This document shows, piece by piece, positions 1-7,190 of a DNA stretch of 64,000 nt. The position numbers and the translations under genes are program-made. This stretch comes from Hymenobacter sp. YIM 151858-1 (GTDB taxonomy: Bacteria; Bacteroidota; Bacteroidia; Cytophagales; Hymenobacteraceae): assembly GCF_025979705.1 (NCBI RefSeq), contig NZ_CP110136.1:1736001-1800000 (forward strand), written 5' to 3'. A model generated the notes under the pieces. That model was not told where the DNA came from, did no database searches, and worked only from the letters and a program-made list of their open reading frames with translations. The first letter of the stretch is position 1, and each line of letters starts with the position of its first letter.

Positions 1-1
1 G

Positions 2-586
2 CTGGTGGACGATTACGGCGTGCTGCCCTACGCCCGCGCCGCCGCCACTGAGGCCGACATGCCCATCACCACGCTCAGCACCCAGCAAACCGGCACGGCT
101 TTTTTCCTGAACTCCTACCCCAAGCCGGCCCTGGGTTACCTCTACGTGCGCGACCTCCTAGGCGACGAGCTGTTCACGAAGGCGCTGCACACCTACATCC
201 AGAACTGGAACGGCAAGCACCCCATGCCCTTCGACTTCTTCAACTCGATGAACGCCGGGGCCGGCCGCAACCTCAACTGGTTCTGGCAGCGCTGGTTCTT
301 CGACGGCGGCTACCCCGACCTAGGCATTGCCAGCGTAACCAAGCAAGGCGCCAGCTACGATGTGGTAGTGGAAGCAAAAGGCAGCAAGCCCGTTCCCGTG
401 GATTTGACTGTGACTTACGCCGACGGCACTACGCAGCAAGTGCACCGCAACATCGGCGTGTGGGAGTCGGCGCCTAGGTCCATAACCGTGCAAGTACCCG
501 GCGACAAAGCCGTGAAGCAGGTGAAGCTGGGTAGTACTTACGTGCCGGATAGCTACCCGCAGGACAATGTGTGGGAAGGAAAGTAG
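2..586 (+). CDS. M1 family metallopeptidase, C-terminal part (partial)
   Basis: The window opens inside this gene, so the N-terminus and the HExxH zinc site are outside. The visible 194 residues carry the helical region typical of Bacteroidota M1 aminopeptidases: a YPKPALGYLYVRDLLG stretch, then WNGKHPMPFDFFNSMN and NWFWQRWFFDGGYPD, followed by a beta-sandwich tail. The family removes N-terminal amino acids from peptides, usually after export. The stop TAG is at 584-586. The reading frame is already open at base 2 with no start. The family is clear from the helical motifs; substrate is not knowable from this part. Confidence 0.85.
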   Translation: MVDDYGVLPYARAAATEADMPITTLSTQQTGTAFFLNSYPKPALGYLYVRDLLGDELFTKALHTYIQNWNGKHPMPFDFFNSMNAGAGRNLNWFWQRWFFDGGYPDLGIASVTKQGASYDVVVEAKGSKPVPVDLTVTYADGTTQQVHRNIGVWESAPRSITVQVPGDKAVKQVKLGSTYVPDSYPQDNVWEGK

Positions 587-597
587 AACGACCCTGC

Positions 598-685
598 TGT
601 CATCCTGAGCACAGCGAAGGACCTTATCACGTTTGGTTGATTACTACCAAACGTGATAAGGTCCTTCGCTGTGCTCAGGATGACA
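598..685. repeat. Palindromic intergenic element, GA-hairpin family, copy A
   Basis: Two perfect 40-base arms (598-637 and 646-685) surround an 8-base loop. Each arm starts TGTCAT and contains its own small hairpin: TCCT/AGGA stem, opposed GA and GA, then GC-ACA-GC. It lies between the aminopeptidase stop and the rnpB promoter, where it could also act as a terminator for the first gene. Confidence 0.9.
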
Positions 686-711
686 GACGAACCAAGAAAG
701 AAAGAATAAAT

Positions 712-719
712 TACCTTTG
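712..719 (+). promoter_or_regulatory. rnpB promoter, -7 box TACCTTTG
   Basis: TACCTTTG fits the Bacteroidota -7 consensus TAnnTTTG exactly. The first base of the P1 helix of RNase P RNA is at 727, eight bases after the box, the expected distance to a transcription start. No clear -33 TTG element was seen. Confidence 0.75.
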
Positions 720-726
720 CCCGCAA

Positions 727-1190
727 GTGATGCGCCGCCCCACCGCTGCGCAACCGGCCTAGGTCGGGAGCGGAGAGGAAAGTCCGGGCAACGCAGAGCA
801 CCCTGCTTCCTAACGGGAAGGACGGCGGCGGGCGACGGCCGCCGGACAGCCAGTGCCACAGAAAACTACCGCCTGTTTGAGCTTAGGTAAAAAGCTTAGG
901 GACTTGGCTGAACGACTCCAAGCACCATAAGTTCTTAAGCCCTAACCGGTAAGGGTGAAAAGGTGCGGTAAGAGCGCACCAGCGGGCGGGCAACCGTTCC
1001 GGCTGGGTAAACCTCAGGGGTTGAAAGGCCAAATAGGCCGGCAGGCGGGGCTTCGGTCCCGCAACGAGCGGCTCGCTCGTTGTCGGCGGGTAGGCTGATG
1101 GAGCCCACGCGCGAGTGTGGGCCTAGATAAATGGTGGGGCCGCTGCCCTTCGCGGGGTGGCGGACAGAACCCGGCTTACAGGCGCATCAC
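727..1190 (+). ncRNA. rnpB: RNase P RNA, bacterial type A
   Basis: Catalytic RNA that trims the 5' leader of tRNA precursors. The ends are set by helix P1: GTGATGCGCC at 727-736 pairs with GGCGCATCAC at 1181-1190. The conserved core is present: GAGGAAAGTCCGGGC near 775, CAGTGCCACAGAAA near 851, AAGGTGCGGTAAGAGCGC near 960, GATAAATG near 1125 and ACAGAACCCGGCTTACAG near 1163. The 3' domain GGTAAACC is also present near 1006. A CCTAGG palindrome (758-763) falls in the peripheral 5' part before the core. A TAnnTTTG promoter lies just upstream and a terminator just downstream. Confidence 0.97.
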
Positions 1191-1199
1191 CAAAAACAC

Positions 1200-1240
1200 A
1201 AAACCGGCCGTCGTTGCAAGTGCAGCGGCGGCCGGTTTTG
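1200..1240 (+). terminator. rnpB terminator
   Basis: AAAACCGGCCG and CGGCCGGTTTT pair across a short loop, giving a symmetric hairpin with A- and T-tracts ten bases after the RNase P RNA. Confidence 0.85.
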
Positions 1241-1295
1241 CTTTAAAGACATGTTTGGGGTTGCGAAGCCCAATGGATGCCAACTAGAGCTAAGA

Positions 1296-1556
1296 CTAGT
1301 TCCCCTCCTCAGATGAGGAGGGGCTGGGGGTGGTTGACTGGTCGTTGAACGCCTCTGAACGGGTCGTCATGCTGAGCTTGCCGAAGCATCTCTACCGCTT
1401 CGTTGAGGCTCGTATCTGGCGAAGCGGTAGAGATGCTTCGGCAAGCTCAGCATGACAGACGCGGGAAGCAGTCCTAGGTAGTTTTAGCTCTAGCTTTTCA
1501 ACCACCCCTAGCCCACGCCGCTCGATGCGCGGAATTCATCTGAGGAGGGGAACTAG
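1296..1556. repeat. Nested composite inverted repeat, contains GA-hairpin copy B
   Basis: An outer perfect 21-base inverted repeat (1296-1316 and 1536-1556, CTAGTTCCCC at its edge) and a second pair (1321-1337 and 1498-1514, one mismatch) enclose an inner element with 37-base arms (1366-1402 and 1420-1456). The inner arms begin GTCAT and carry the ATGCT/AGCAT stem with opposed GA pairs. The layout suggests one element inserted in another. No gene lies between 1241 and 1590. Confidence 0.85.
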
Positions 1557-1590
1557 CTGTAACCTCAATCCTAGCCTTAGCTCTAACACG

Positions 1591-2064
1591 CTACTTCTTG
1601 TTAGCAGCCCGAATGGCTTTTACCTCGGCGGCTGAAACGGCCGAGGCTTTGTTGCCGAAGCTGTTGCGCACGTAAGTCAGCACGTCGGCAATTTGCTGAT
1701 CGGTGAGGTGGGGCTGCGCGGGCATCACGTTGCGGTACTCTTCGCCGTCGATGTCAACATCCTCGAGGCCATTCAGCACCACCTTTACCAGGCGGGTTTT
1801 GTCGCCGAGCACCCAAGTTGTTTTGCTGAGCGGCGGGTTCATCGTTTCCACGCCTCCCCCATCGGCCATGTGGCAGGTGAGGCAGTTTTGGGTGTACACG
1901 GTTTTGCCCGCGGCCAGCGTAGCCGCCGACACGGCTGCCCCGGCGGGCTTTGCTTTGGCAGCGGTTGGTTTGGCCTTGGCAGTCGGTTTTTGTTGAGCGG
2001 CTGCCGAGCTGGTGCCTATTGCTACCAGACCTAGGGCCACAAGAATCAGCTTAGTTGAAGCCAT
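1591..2064 (-). CDS. Secreted mono-haem cytochrome c
   Basis: 157 residues. An N-terminal signal peptide (about 1-23, ending AAA-QQ) is followed by an Ala/Lys/Pro-rich linker and a class I cytochrome c domain with CLTCH at 61-65 and the likely axial Met at 114 (VMPAQPHL). It should carry electrons in the periplasm. Its ATG directly abuts the stop of the upstream sugar dehydrogenase on the same strand, so the two are almost surely co-transcribed and this cytochrome is the likely electron acceptor of that enzyme. A pairing of this kind is common for soluble PQQ-type dehydrogenases. Confidence 0.9.
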   Translation of the reverse strand: MASTKLILVALGLVAIGTSSAAAQQKPTAKAKPTAAKAKPAGAAVSAATLAAGKTVYTQNCLTCHMADGGGVETMNPPLSKTTWVLGDKTRLVKVVLNGLEDVDIDGEEYRNVMPAQPHLTDQQIADVLTYVRNSFGNKASAVSAAEVKAIRAANKK

Positions 2065-3348
2065 TTACTTTTTGTTGTACACGATGCGATATAAGGTGCC
2101 CTTCTTGTCATCGGTGATATAAAGGGAGCCGTCGGGGCCTTGGGCGAGGCCGCAGGGCTTGTGGTCGGGGCGGCCCGCAGCGGCTTTGGCGGCGTCGCCC
2201 GCGAAGTTGTCGGCAAACACTTCCCAGTCGCCAGAAGGTTTCCCATCCTTGAAAGGCTGGAACACCACGTAGTAGCCTTTCTGGGGCTCGGGGGCGCGGT
2301 TCCAGGAGCCGTGGAAGGCGATGAAGGCGCCGTTCCGATACTTCTCGGGGAACATGGTGCCCGTGTAGAACAGCAGCGCGTTGGGTGCGGTGTGCGCGGG
2401 GTAGGCCGCCGCCGGCAGCAGGTAGTTACCGGTGGCCTCTTTTTTACCGTCGCCGCCGTACTCGGGGGCCTGCATCAGCTTCTGCTGCTGGCCGTCGTAG
2501 TAGGTGTAGGGCCAGCCGGCGTTGTCGCCCTTTTTGAGAGCGTACATGCACTCGGCCGGCAGCTCCGCCGATTGTTTGGTGTTGTAGAGCTCGGGGAAGT
2601 TGTCGTGCAGCTGGTCGCGGCCGTGCTGCATCACAAACAGCTGGTTGGCCTGCGGGCTCCAGTCGAGGCCCACCACGTTGCGCAGGCCGGTGGCGTAGCG
2701 CGTCCCGTTGCCATAGCTCTGGTTCAGCTTATCGGCCCGAAACTGCCAGATGCCCCCGGCCGAATCGAGCATGGGGCAGTTGGGCCGACCTAGGGAGCCA
2801 CGCTGCCGGTCGTTTACCTGGCACGAGTTGGAGTACGCGCCAATGTTCACGTACAGGTTGCCGTCGTTGTCGAGCGCGATGGATTTGCTTTCGTGCTGGC
2901 GGCGGTTAATCAGGCCCGTTACAATCTTCTCGGGCTTATCGGGGTTCGTTACCTCGCCCTTCTCGTTTAGCTTGTAGCGAAACACCTCCTGGTCGGACGA
3001 GGCGTAGAGGTAGCCGTTTTTGGCCACAATGCCCGTGCCGCCGTATTTGCCGAACCCACTCGCTACTTCGGCCTTGCCGCCTGCGCCGGGGCGCAGCATC
3101 AAGATGCCGTTGCCGCTGGCGTTGGGGCGGTTCAGCTTAACGAAGATGGTGCCTTGCGGCGTGGTGGCAATGTGCCGGGCACGGCCACCGGTTTCGGCCA
3201 CTACCAGGGCACCAAAGCCTTCGGGTAGTTTCAGGCCGGCGTTGTTGGCATCGGGCACTACGCGCTCCTCGGGCTTGAGCGCAAACAAAGACAGGCTCCC
3301 GACCAGTGCCGCCGACAGCAGCAGGTAACGCGGAACAGCGTTTTTCAT
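2065..3348 (-). CDS. PQQ-dependent sugar (sorbosone-type) dehydrogenase
   Basis: 427 residues with an N-terminal signal segment (about 1-24). The rest reads as a six-bladed GSDH-type beta-propeller: GTRYATGLRNVVGLDWSP, QLFVMQHGRDQL, GWPYTYYDG, AFIAFHGSWNRAP and the closing GPDGSLYITDDKKGTLYRI blade. The family oxidises aldoses or sorbosone in the periplasm using PQQ. No PQQ synthesis genes are in view. The cytochrome c gene follows with no gap, which supports a two-gene respiratory unit. Exact sugar is not predictable; some members act on other polyols or are of unknown substrate. Confidence 0.85.
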   Translation of the reverse strand: MKNAVPRYLLLSAALVGSLSLFALKPEERVVPDANNAGLKLPEGFGALVVAETGGRARHIATTPQGTIFVKLNRPNASGNGILMLRPGAGGKAEVASGFGKYGGTGIVAKNGYLYASSDQEVFRYKLNEKGEVTNPDKPEKIVTGLINRRQHESKSIALDNDGNLYVNIGAYSNSCQVNDRQRGSLGRPNCPMLDSAGGIWQFRADKLNQSYGNGTRYATGLRNVVGLDWSPQANQLFVMQHGRDQLHDNFPELYNTKQSAELPAECMYALKKGDNAGWPYTYYDGQQQKLMQAPEYGGDGKKEATGNYLLPAAAYPAHTAPNALLFYTGTMFPEKYRNGAFIAFHGSWNRAPEPQKGYYVVFQPFKDGKPSGDWEVFADNFAGDAAKAAAGRPDHKPCGLAQGPDGSLYITDDKKGTLYRIVYNKK

Positions 3349-3604
3349 GGGGTAGTAGAATTCGGTAAACGGGTTTGGCAGCTGACTTTTACGGCCTTCG
3401 GATGAAAACGAACAGCCGGGTTTTCGGGCTGTTTGGCAGAATTACCCCCGTAGCACCTAGGGCTGAGCGTGTGCGCAGGCACTTACCGGCAGGCAAACAG
3501 CGGGCGAAGGTAGCAGATGCCTGCCACGGTGGAGGTTTTCAGCGTATAATTACAACGCCCTCCTTTTCGTTACTTTCGACCCCCGACTGACTTACCCTGA
3601 TTCC

Positions 3605-4762
3605 ATGCCCCGCATCCTCATCATCGACGACGAAAAAGCCATTCGCTACACGCTCAAGGAAATCCTGGAGTTTGAGAACTACACCGTCGACCAAGCCGAA
3701 GACGGACCCGCGGGCCTGGATATGCTCATCAAGGACAAATACGACGTGGTCCTCTGCGACGTAAAAATGCCCAAGATGGACGGCCTCGAGGTGCTGGAAC
3801 GCGCCCAGAAGATTTCGCCCGATACCGCTTTTATTATGGTTTCGGCGCACGGCAACATCGAAATGGCCGTGGATGCCACCAAAAAAGGGGCCTTCGATTT
3901 CATTCCGAAGCCACCCGACCTCAACCGCCTGCTGGTAACCGTGCGCAACGCCCTCGACCGCACCAAGCTGGTTACCGAAACCAAAACGCTGAAAAAGAAG
4001 ATTGCCAAGAACTCCGAAATGGTGGGCGACTCGGCCGCGTTGGAAAGCGTGCGCAAGGCCATTGCCAAAGTAGCCCCCACCGATGCCCGCGTGCTCATCA
4101 CCGGCCCCAACGGCGCTGGTAAGGAAATGGTAGCCCGCCAGATACACGAGCAGAGCAACCGCGCCAACGGCCCACTCATCGAGGTAAACTGCGCGGCCAT
4201 TCCGTCGGAGCTCATTGAATCGGAGCTGTTCGGCCACGAGAAAGGCTCGTTTACCTCGGCCGTAAAGCAACGCATCGGCAAGTTTGAGCAGGCCGATGGC
4301 GGCACGCTGTTCCTCGACGAAATCGGCGACATGAGCCTCTCGGCCCAGGCCAAGGTGTTGCGCGCCCTCCAGGAAAACAAGATTACCCGCGTGGGCGGCG
4401 AAAAGGAAATTTCGGTGAACGTACGCGTGCTGGCGGCCACCAACAAAAACCTGCTGCAGGAAATTGCCGACCGTAACTTCCGCGAGGATTTGTACCACCG
4501 CCTGTCGGTAATCCTGATTCAGGTGCCGGCCCTCAACGACCGCCGCGACGATATCCCGGCGCTGGCCGATAAGTTCTTGGCCGACATTGCCAACGATTAC
4601 GGCAACAAGCCCAAGCGCATCGCCCCCGATGCCATGCAGTACCTGCAGAGCCTCGACTGGCGCGGCAACATCCGCGAGCTGCGCAACGTGGTGGAACGCC
4701 TCGTGATTATGGGCGGCGACCCCATCAGCGAAGACGACGCCCGCACGTTTTCGGGCAAGTAA
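3605..4762 (+). CDS. NtrC-type response regulator (receiver + AAA+), no DNA-binding domain
   Basis: 385 residues. Receiver domain 1-120 with acidic pair D8/D9, phosphoacceptor D52 and K102; linker helix; AAA+ domain from about 138 with Walker A GPNGAGKE (167-174) and Walker B TLFLDEIGD (234-242). The loop that contacts sigma-54 is GSFTSA (214-219) rather than the usual GAFTGA, but keeps the key Thr. The protein stops after the AAA+ lid, so the C-terminal Fis-type helix-turn-helix is absent. It therefore may act on RNA polymerase without binding an enhancer, or through a partner. No kinase is adjacent. Confidence 0.9.
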   Translation: MPRILIIDDEKAIRYTLKEILEFENYTVDQAEDGPAGLDMLIKDKYDVVLCDVKMPKMDGLEVLERAQKISPDTAFIMVSAHGNIEMAVDATKKGAFDFIPKPPDLNRLLVTVRNALDRTKLVTETKTLKKKIAKNSEMVGDSAALESVRKAIAKVAPTDARVLITGPNGAGKEMVARQIHEQSNRANGPLIEVNCAAIPSELIESELFGHEKGSFTSAVKQRIGKFEQADGGTLFLDEIGDMSLSAQAKVLRALQENKITRVGGEKEISVNVRVLAATNKNLLQEIADRNFREDLYHRLSVILIQVPALNDRRDDIPALADKFLADIANDYGNKPKRIAPDAMQYLQSLDWRGNIRELRNVVERLVIMGGDPISEDDARTFSGK

Positions 4763-4784
4763 CCGCTCCGTGCTTGCACCCCAA

Positions 4785-4816
4785 CAAAAAACGCCGGCCT
4801 ATCCAGCCGGCGTTTT
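4785..4816. terminator. Bidirectional terminator
   Basis: AAAAAACGCCGGC and GCCGGCGTTTTT form a hairpin between convergent genes (response regulator and coiled-coil protein), usable in both directions. Confidence 0.9.
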
Positions 4817-4846
4817 TGCGTTCATCTCGTCGTACAGCGAGCAGCA

Positions 4847-5212
4847 TCAGAGTGCGTCTTTGGCTTGCTTTTTCTGCTCGCGCAGTTGGCGTTTTTCCTC
4901 CTTCAGCTGCTGCTCAACGGTTTTTTGCTGTTGGCGTTGTTGCTTGGCAGCCTGCTCCTGCTCCTTAAGCTGCCGCTTTTGTTGCTCCATGACTTCTTCC
5001 TGCTTTTGCAGTTCGGCCTTGGCTGCTTTGGCCGACTCGCGGCTGGCCTCGGCTTGGCGTTTTTGCGCGTCCAGCGCTGCCTTGGTGGCATCGGTGCGCT
5101 GCTTTTGCATCAGCAGACGAGCCCGTGCCGTATCGGCGGCGGTAGTTTGCCCCAGCGCTGGGAGGCAGCCTAGCAAAACGAATAGGGAAACCGTTGTCAA
5201 TTGAGCTTTCAT
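4847..5212 (-). CDS. Secreted or lipid-anchored coiled-coil protein, function unknown
   Basis: 121 residues. The N-terminus (1-22) is a signal peptide; the LLGC at 13-16 could be a lipobox or simply part of the hydrophobic core before the ALGQ cleavage site. From residue 28 to the end the sequence is almost only Ala, Lys, Glu, Gln and Arg with heptad-like spacing, so a single long coiled coil is predicted. No enzymatic motif is visible. Similar low-complexity periplasmic coiled coils are common in Bacteroidota; no role can be assigned. It converges on the response regulator and shares its terminator. Confidence 0.7.
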   Translation of the reverse strand: MKAQLTTVSLFVLLGCLPALGQTTAADTARARLLMQKQRTDATKAALDAQKRQAEASRESAKAAKAELQKQEEVMEQQKRQLKEQEQAAKQQRQQQKTVEQQLKEEKRQLREQKKQAKDAL

Positions 5213-5316
5213 GGCTTTACACTGTTTACTCTGACACCCACAACTATCTATAAGATAATGGCTTCAAGGGCAAAATCCAGCAAAAAGCAGCTCTATATTG
5301 CTCGGCGCGGTAGCTT

Positions 5317-6333
5317 TTAACCAGCTAATTGGCTGCAGCCGCGGATATCGGAGTTATCGAGGCGGCCGAGCACCTCAAAGCTGCCATCGGGGTGGCGGCG
5401 CCCTAGGTCGCGGGTTTCAATGAAGGCGCAGCTATCGATGTTGGCTAAATCGACCACGTTGATGGCGCCGGAGGCACGCTCGAAGTTGGCGCTGAACGGG
5501 TCGGTGGGCTCGCGCAACAGCACCTGCAAGGCCGGCGGGGCGAAGAAGCGGCCGTTGCCGGGGCTGTAGGCCTGCGAGAGCAGCTCCGTCATGCCGTATT
5601 CGGAATGAATGACCTCCTTTCCGAAAGCAGCGCCCAGTTCGGCGTGCAGTTCCTCCCGAATCATTTCGCGGCGGCGGCCCTTCATGCCGCCCGTTTCTAG
5701 TACTGCTGTAGGCAGGCGCAGCGCAGGGTGATTGGGGTAGGAGGCGGCCAAATCAAGCAAGGCGTACGTCACCCCGATCAGCATGATTTTGCGGCCGCCT
5801 AGGTGGTGCGCCTCCTCCAGGGCCCGCAGCAGGGCGGCGTGGTCGTGCAGGAAGAAGGCCTCCTGCTGCGGCTGGCCCGAGGCGCGCACAAAGTGCTCTA
5901 CCATCGCCACCAACGACGATTCGCCTTGCTCCAGGTATGAGGGCAACAGCGCCAGAAACGCCCACTCCGCCAGGGGGCCGTATTGCTGCTCGAACAACCG
6001 CTGGGCGTGTTGGTGGTACAGATCTGGGTCGCGCACGAGGTGGCGGCTGCGCTGCATTTGCGTGGTGCCGCTGCTGCGAAACACCTGCGCTGGTTGCCAC
6101 GCATCGGTGGGTTCAACGGTAACTACGTCCTGCGTTTTGAAGAACTCGATGGGCAGAAAGGGTACCTCAACCAAACGCTGAACTTGCGCCGGCTGGCAAC
6201 CCAGGGCACCAAGCCAGGCGCGGTAGGGTGCGCAGTACCGGGCCTGGTACTGAAACAGCTTCAGCGCCAATGCCTCGGCCGTTTCGGGGCTGATGGTGGC
6301 TAGTTGCTGGAGGTATGCAGCGCGGAAACTCAT
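5317..6333 (-). CDS. LuxE-like acyl-protein synthetase / AMP-binding enzyme
   Basis: 338 residues. It resembles the LuxE family of acyl-protein synthetases: SSGTTQ (87-92) is the nucleotide-binding loop and YGMTE (246-250) the adenylate-forming motif, with a C-terminal GRLDNSDIRGC. Members activate a carboxylic acid as an acyl-adenylate. No luciferase or fatty-acid reductase genes are near, so this is not a light-emission operon. In Bacteroidota such proteins are annotated as acyl transferases linked to surface lipid or exopolysaccharide pathways; that role is inference here. It stands alone, divergent from the lipoprotein at 6451. Confidence 0.75.
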   Translation of the reverse strand: MSFRAAYLQQLATISPETAEALALKLFQYQARYCAPYRAWLGALGCQPAQVQRLVEVPFLPIEFFKTQDVVTVEPTDAWQPAQVFRSSGTTQMQRSRHLVRDPDLYHQHAQRLFEQQYGPLAEWAFLALLPSYLEQGESSLVAMVEHFVRASGQPQQEAFFLHDHAALLRALEEAHHLGGRKIMLIGVTYALLDLAASYPNHPALRLPTAVLETGGMKGRRREMIREELHAELGAAFGKEVIHSEYGMTELLSQAYSPGNGRFFAPPALQVLLREPTDPFSANFERASGAINVVDLANIDSCAFIETRDLGRRHPDGSFEVLGRLDNSDIRGCSQLAG

Positions 6334-6450
6334 CGGGCCGGGCGTGGGTTAAGCAAGGGCATAACAAATGTGCGGGTGCTGCGTTGTGTGGTAGTAAAAT
6401 GCGTACTTTTTCGGGCCGGATATCGGCAGCACCTGCTTAGCTTTTTCCCT

Positions 6451-6996
6451 ATGCTGCGCATACGTTTACTCACGAGCTTACTGGCAGTGGCCGCTGCATG
6501 GGCGCTTACCGCCTGCGACGATGCCCCGGATTACCCGGACACGCCTTCTATTCAGTTTAAGAGCATTACGGCCGAGCGCGTAACGCCCACCACCGGCGAA
6601 ACGCCCTACAACCGCATTTATGTAACCGTAACCTACAAAGATGGCGACGGCGACCTGGGGCTTTCGGAAGAAGACATTCAGTCGCCGCCCTTCAACGCGG
6701 GCCGCTTCAGCCAGAATTACTTCATCACGATGTTCCGGCAGAACAGCAGCGGCATTTACCAGCAATACATTCCGTCGATTCCGTTCAACGGCCGGTTTCC
6801 GCGCATGCTGGAGCCCAACGAGAAAAGCCAGCCCATTCGCGGCGACCTGACCTACGAAATCTACAAAGGCATCGGCTTCACCATCACCGACCCCAACTTC
6901 CGGCCCGGCACCAAAATCAAGTTCAACATTCAGATCGTGGACCGCGCCCTGCACGAAAGCAACGTCATCACCACCGACGAGCTGACCTTGCCCTAG
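6451..6996 (+). CDS. Lipoprotein, function unknown
   Basis: 181 residues from the ATG that begins a clean lipoprotein signal (MLRIRLLTSLLAVAAAWALTAC); an earlier in-frame ATG at 6304 would overlap the divergent gene and place the signal internally, so it was not used. The mature part has an acidic KDGDGDLGL segment that resembles a calcium-binding loop and a predicted beta-rich fold (FTITDPNF, KFNIQIVDRAL). No named family is recognised. The stop TAG lies inside a CCTAGG palindrome (6992-6997). A strong hairpin follows. Confidence 0.8.
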   Translation: MLRIRLLTSLLAVAAAWALTACDDAPDYPDTPSIQFKSITAERVTPTTGETPYNRIYVTVTYKDGDGDLGLSEEDIQSPPFNAGRFSQNYFITMFRQNSSGIYQQYIPSIPFNGRFPRMLEPNEKSQPIRGDLTYEIYKGIGFTITDPNFRPGTKIKFNIQIVDRALHESNVITTDELTLP

Positions 6997-7023
6997 GTAC
7001 TTGCCGGGCTAAGCACCGAATGC

Positions 7024-7062
7024 AACCGCCCCGCCGCCGGCAATGCTGGCAGCGGGGCGGTT
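7024..7062 (+). terminator. Terminator after lipoprotein
   Basis: AACCGCCCCGC (7024-7034) pairs with GCGGGGCGGTT (7052-7062), followed by a short T-rich run. Confidence 0.8.
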
Positions 7063-7083
7063 TGCTTTGGGCACCTAGCTCGT

Positions 7084-7165
7084 TGTCATTTCGAGCGAAG
7101 CGAGAAATCTGGGTTGAAACCATTTAGTTGTCAGTCCCAGATTTTTCGCTTCGCTCGAAATGACA
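7084..7165. repeat. Palindromic intergenic element, GA-hairpin family, copy C
   Basis: Arms 7084-7113 and 7136-7165 match with one difference. Each arm starts TGTCAT and folds with stem ATTTC/GAAAT, opposed GA and GA, and GC-GAA-GC. It sits between convergent genes (lipoprotein and E1 enzyme). Confidence 0.9.
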
Positions 7166-7190
7166 GCTAGCTCAAAACCACAAGCCAGGC

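Noticed and set aside
5317-6333. Bioluminescence operon, suggested by the LuxE-like protein
   Set aside because: No luciferase, LuxC or LuxD genes nearby; the family is widespread in non-luminous Bacteroidota.
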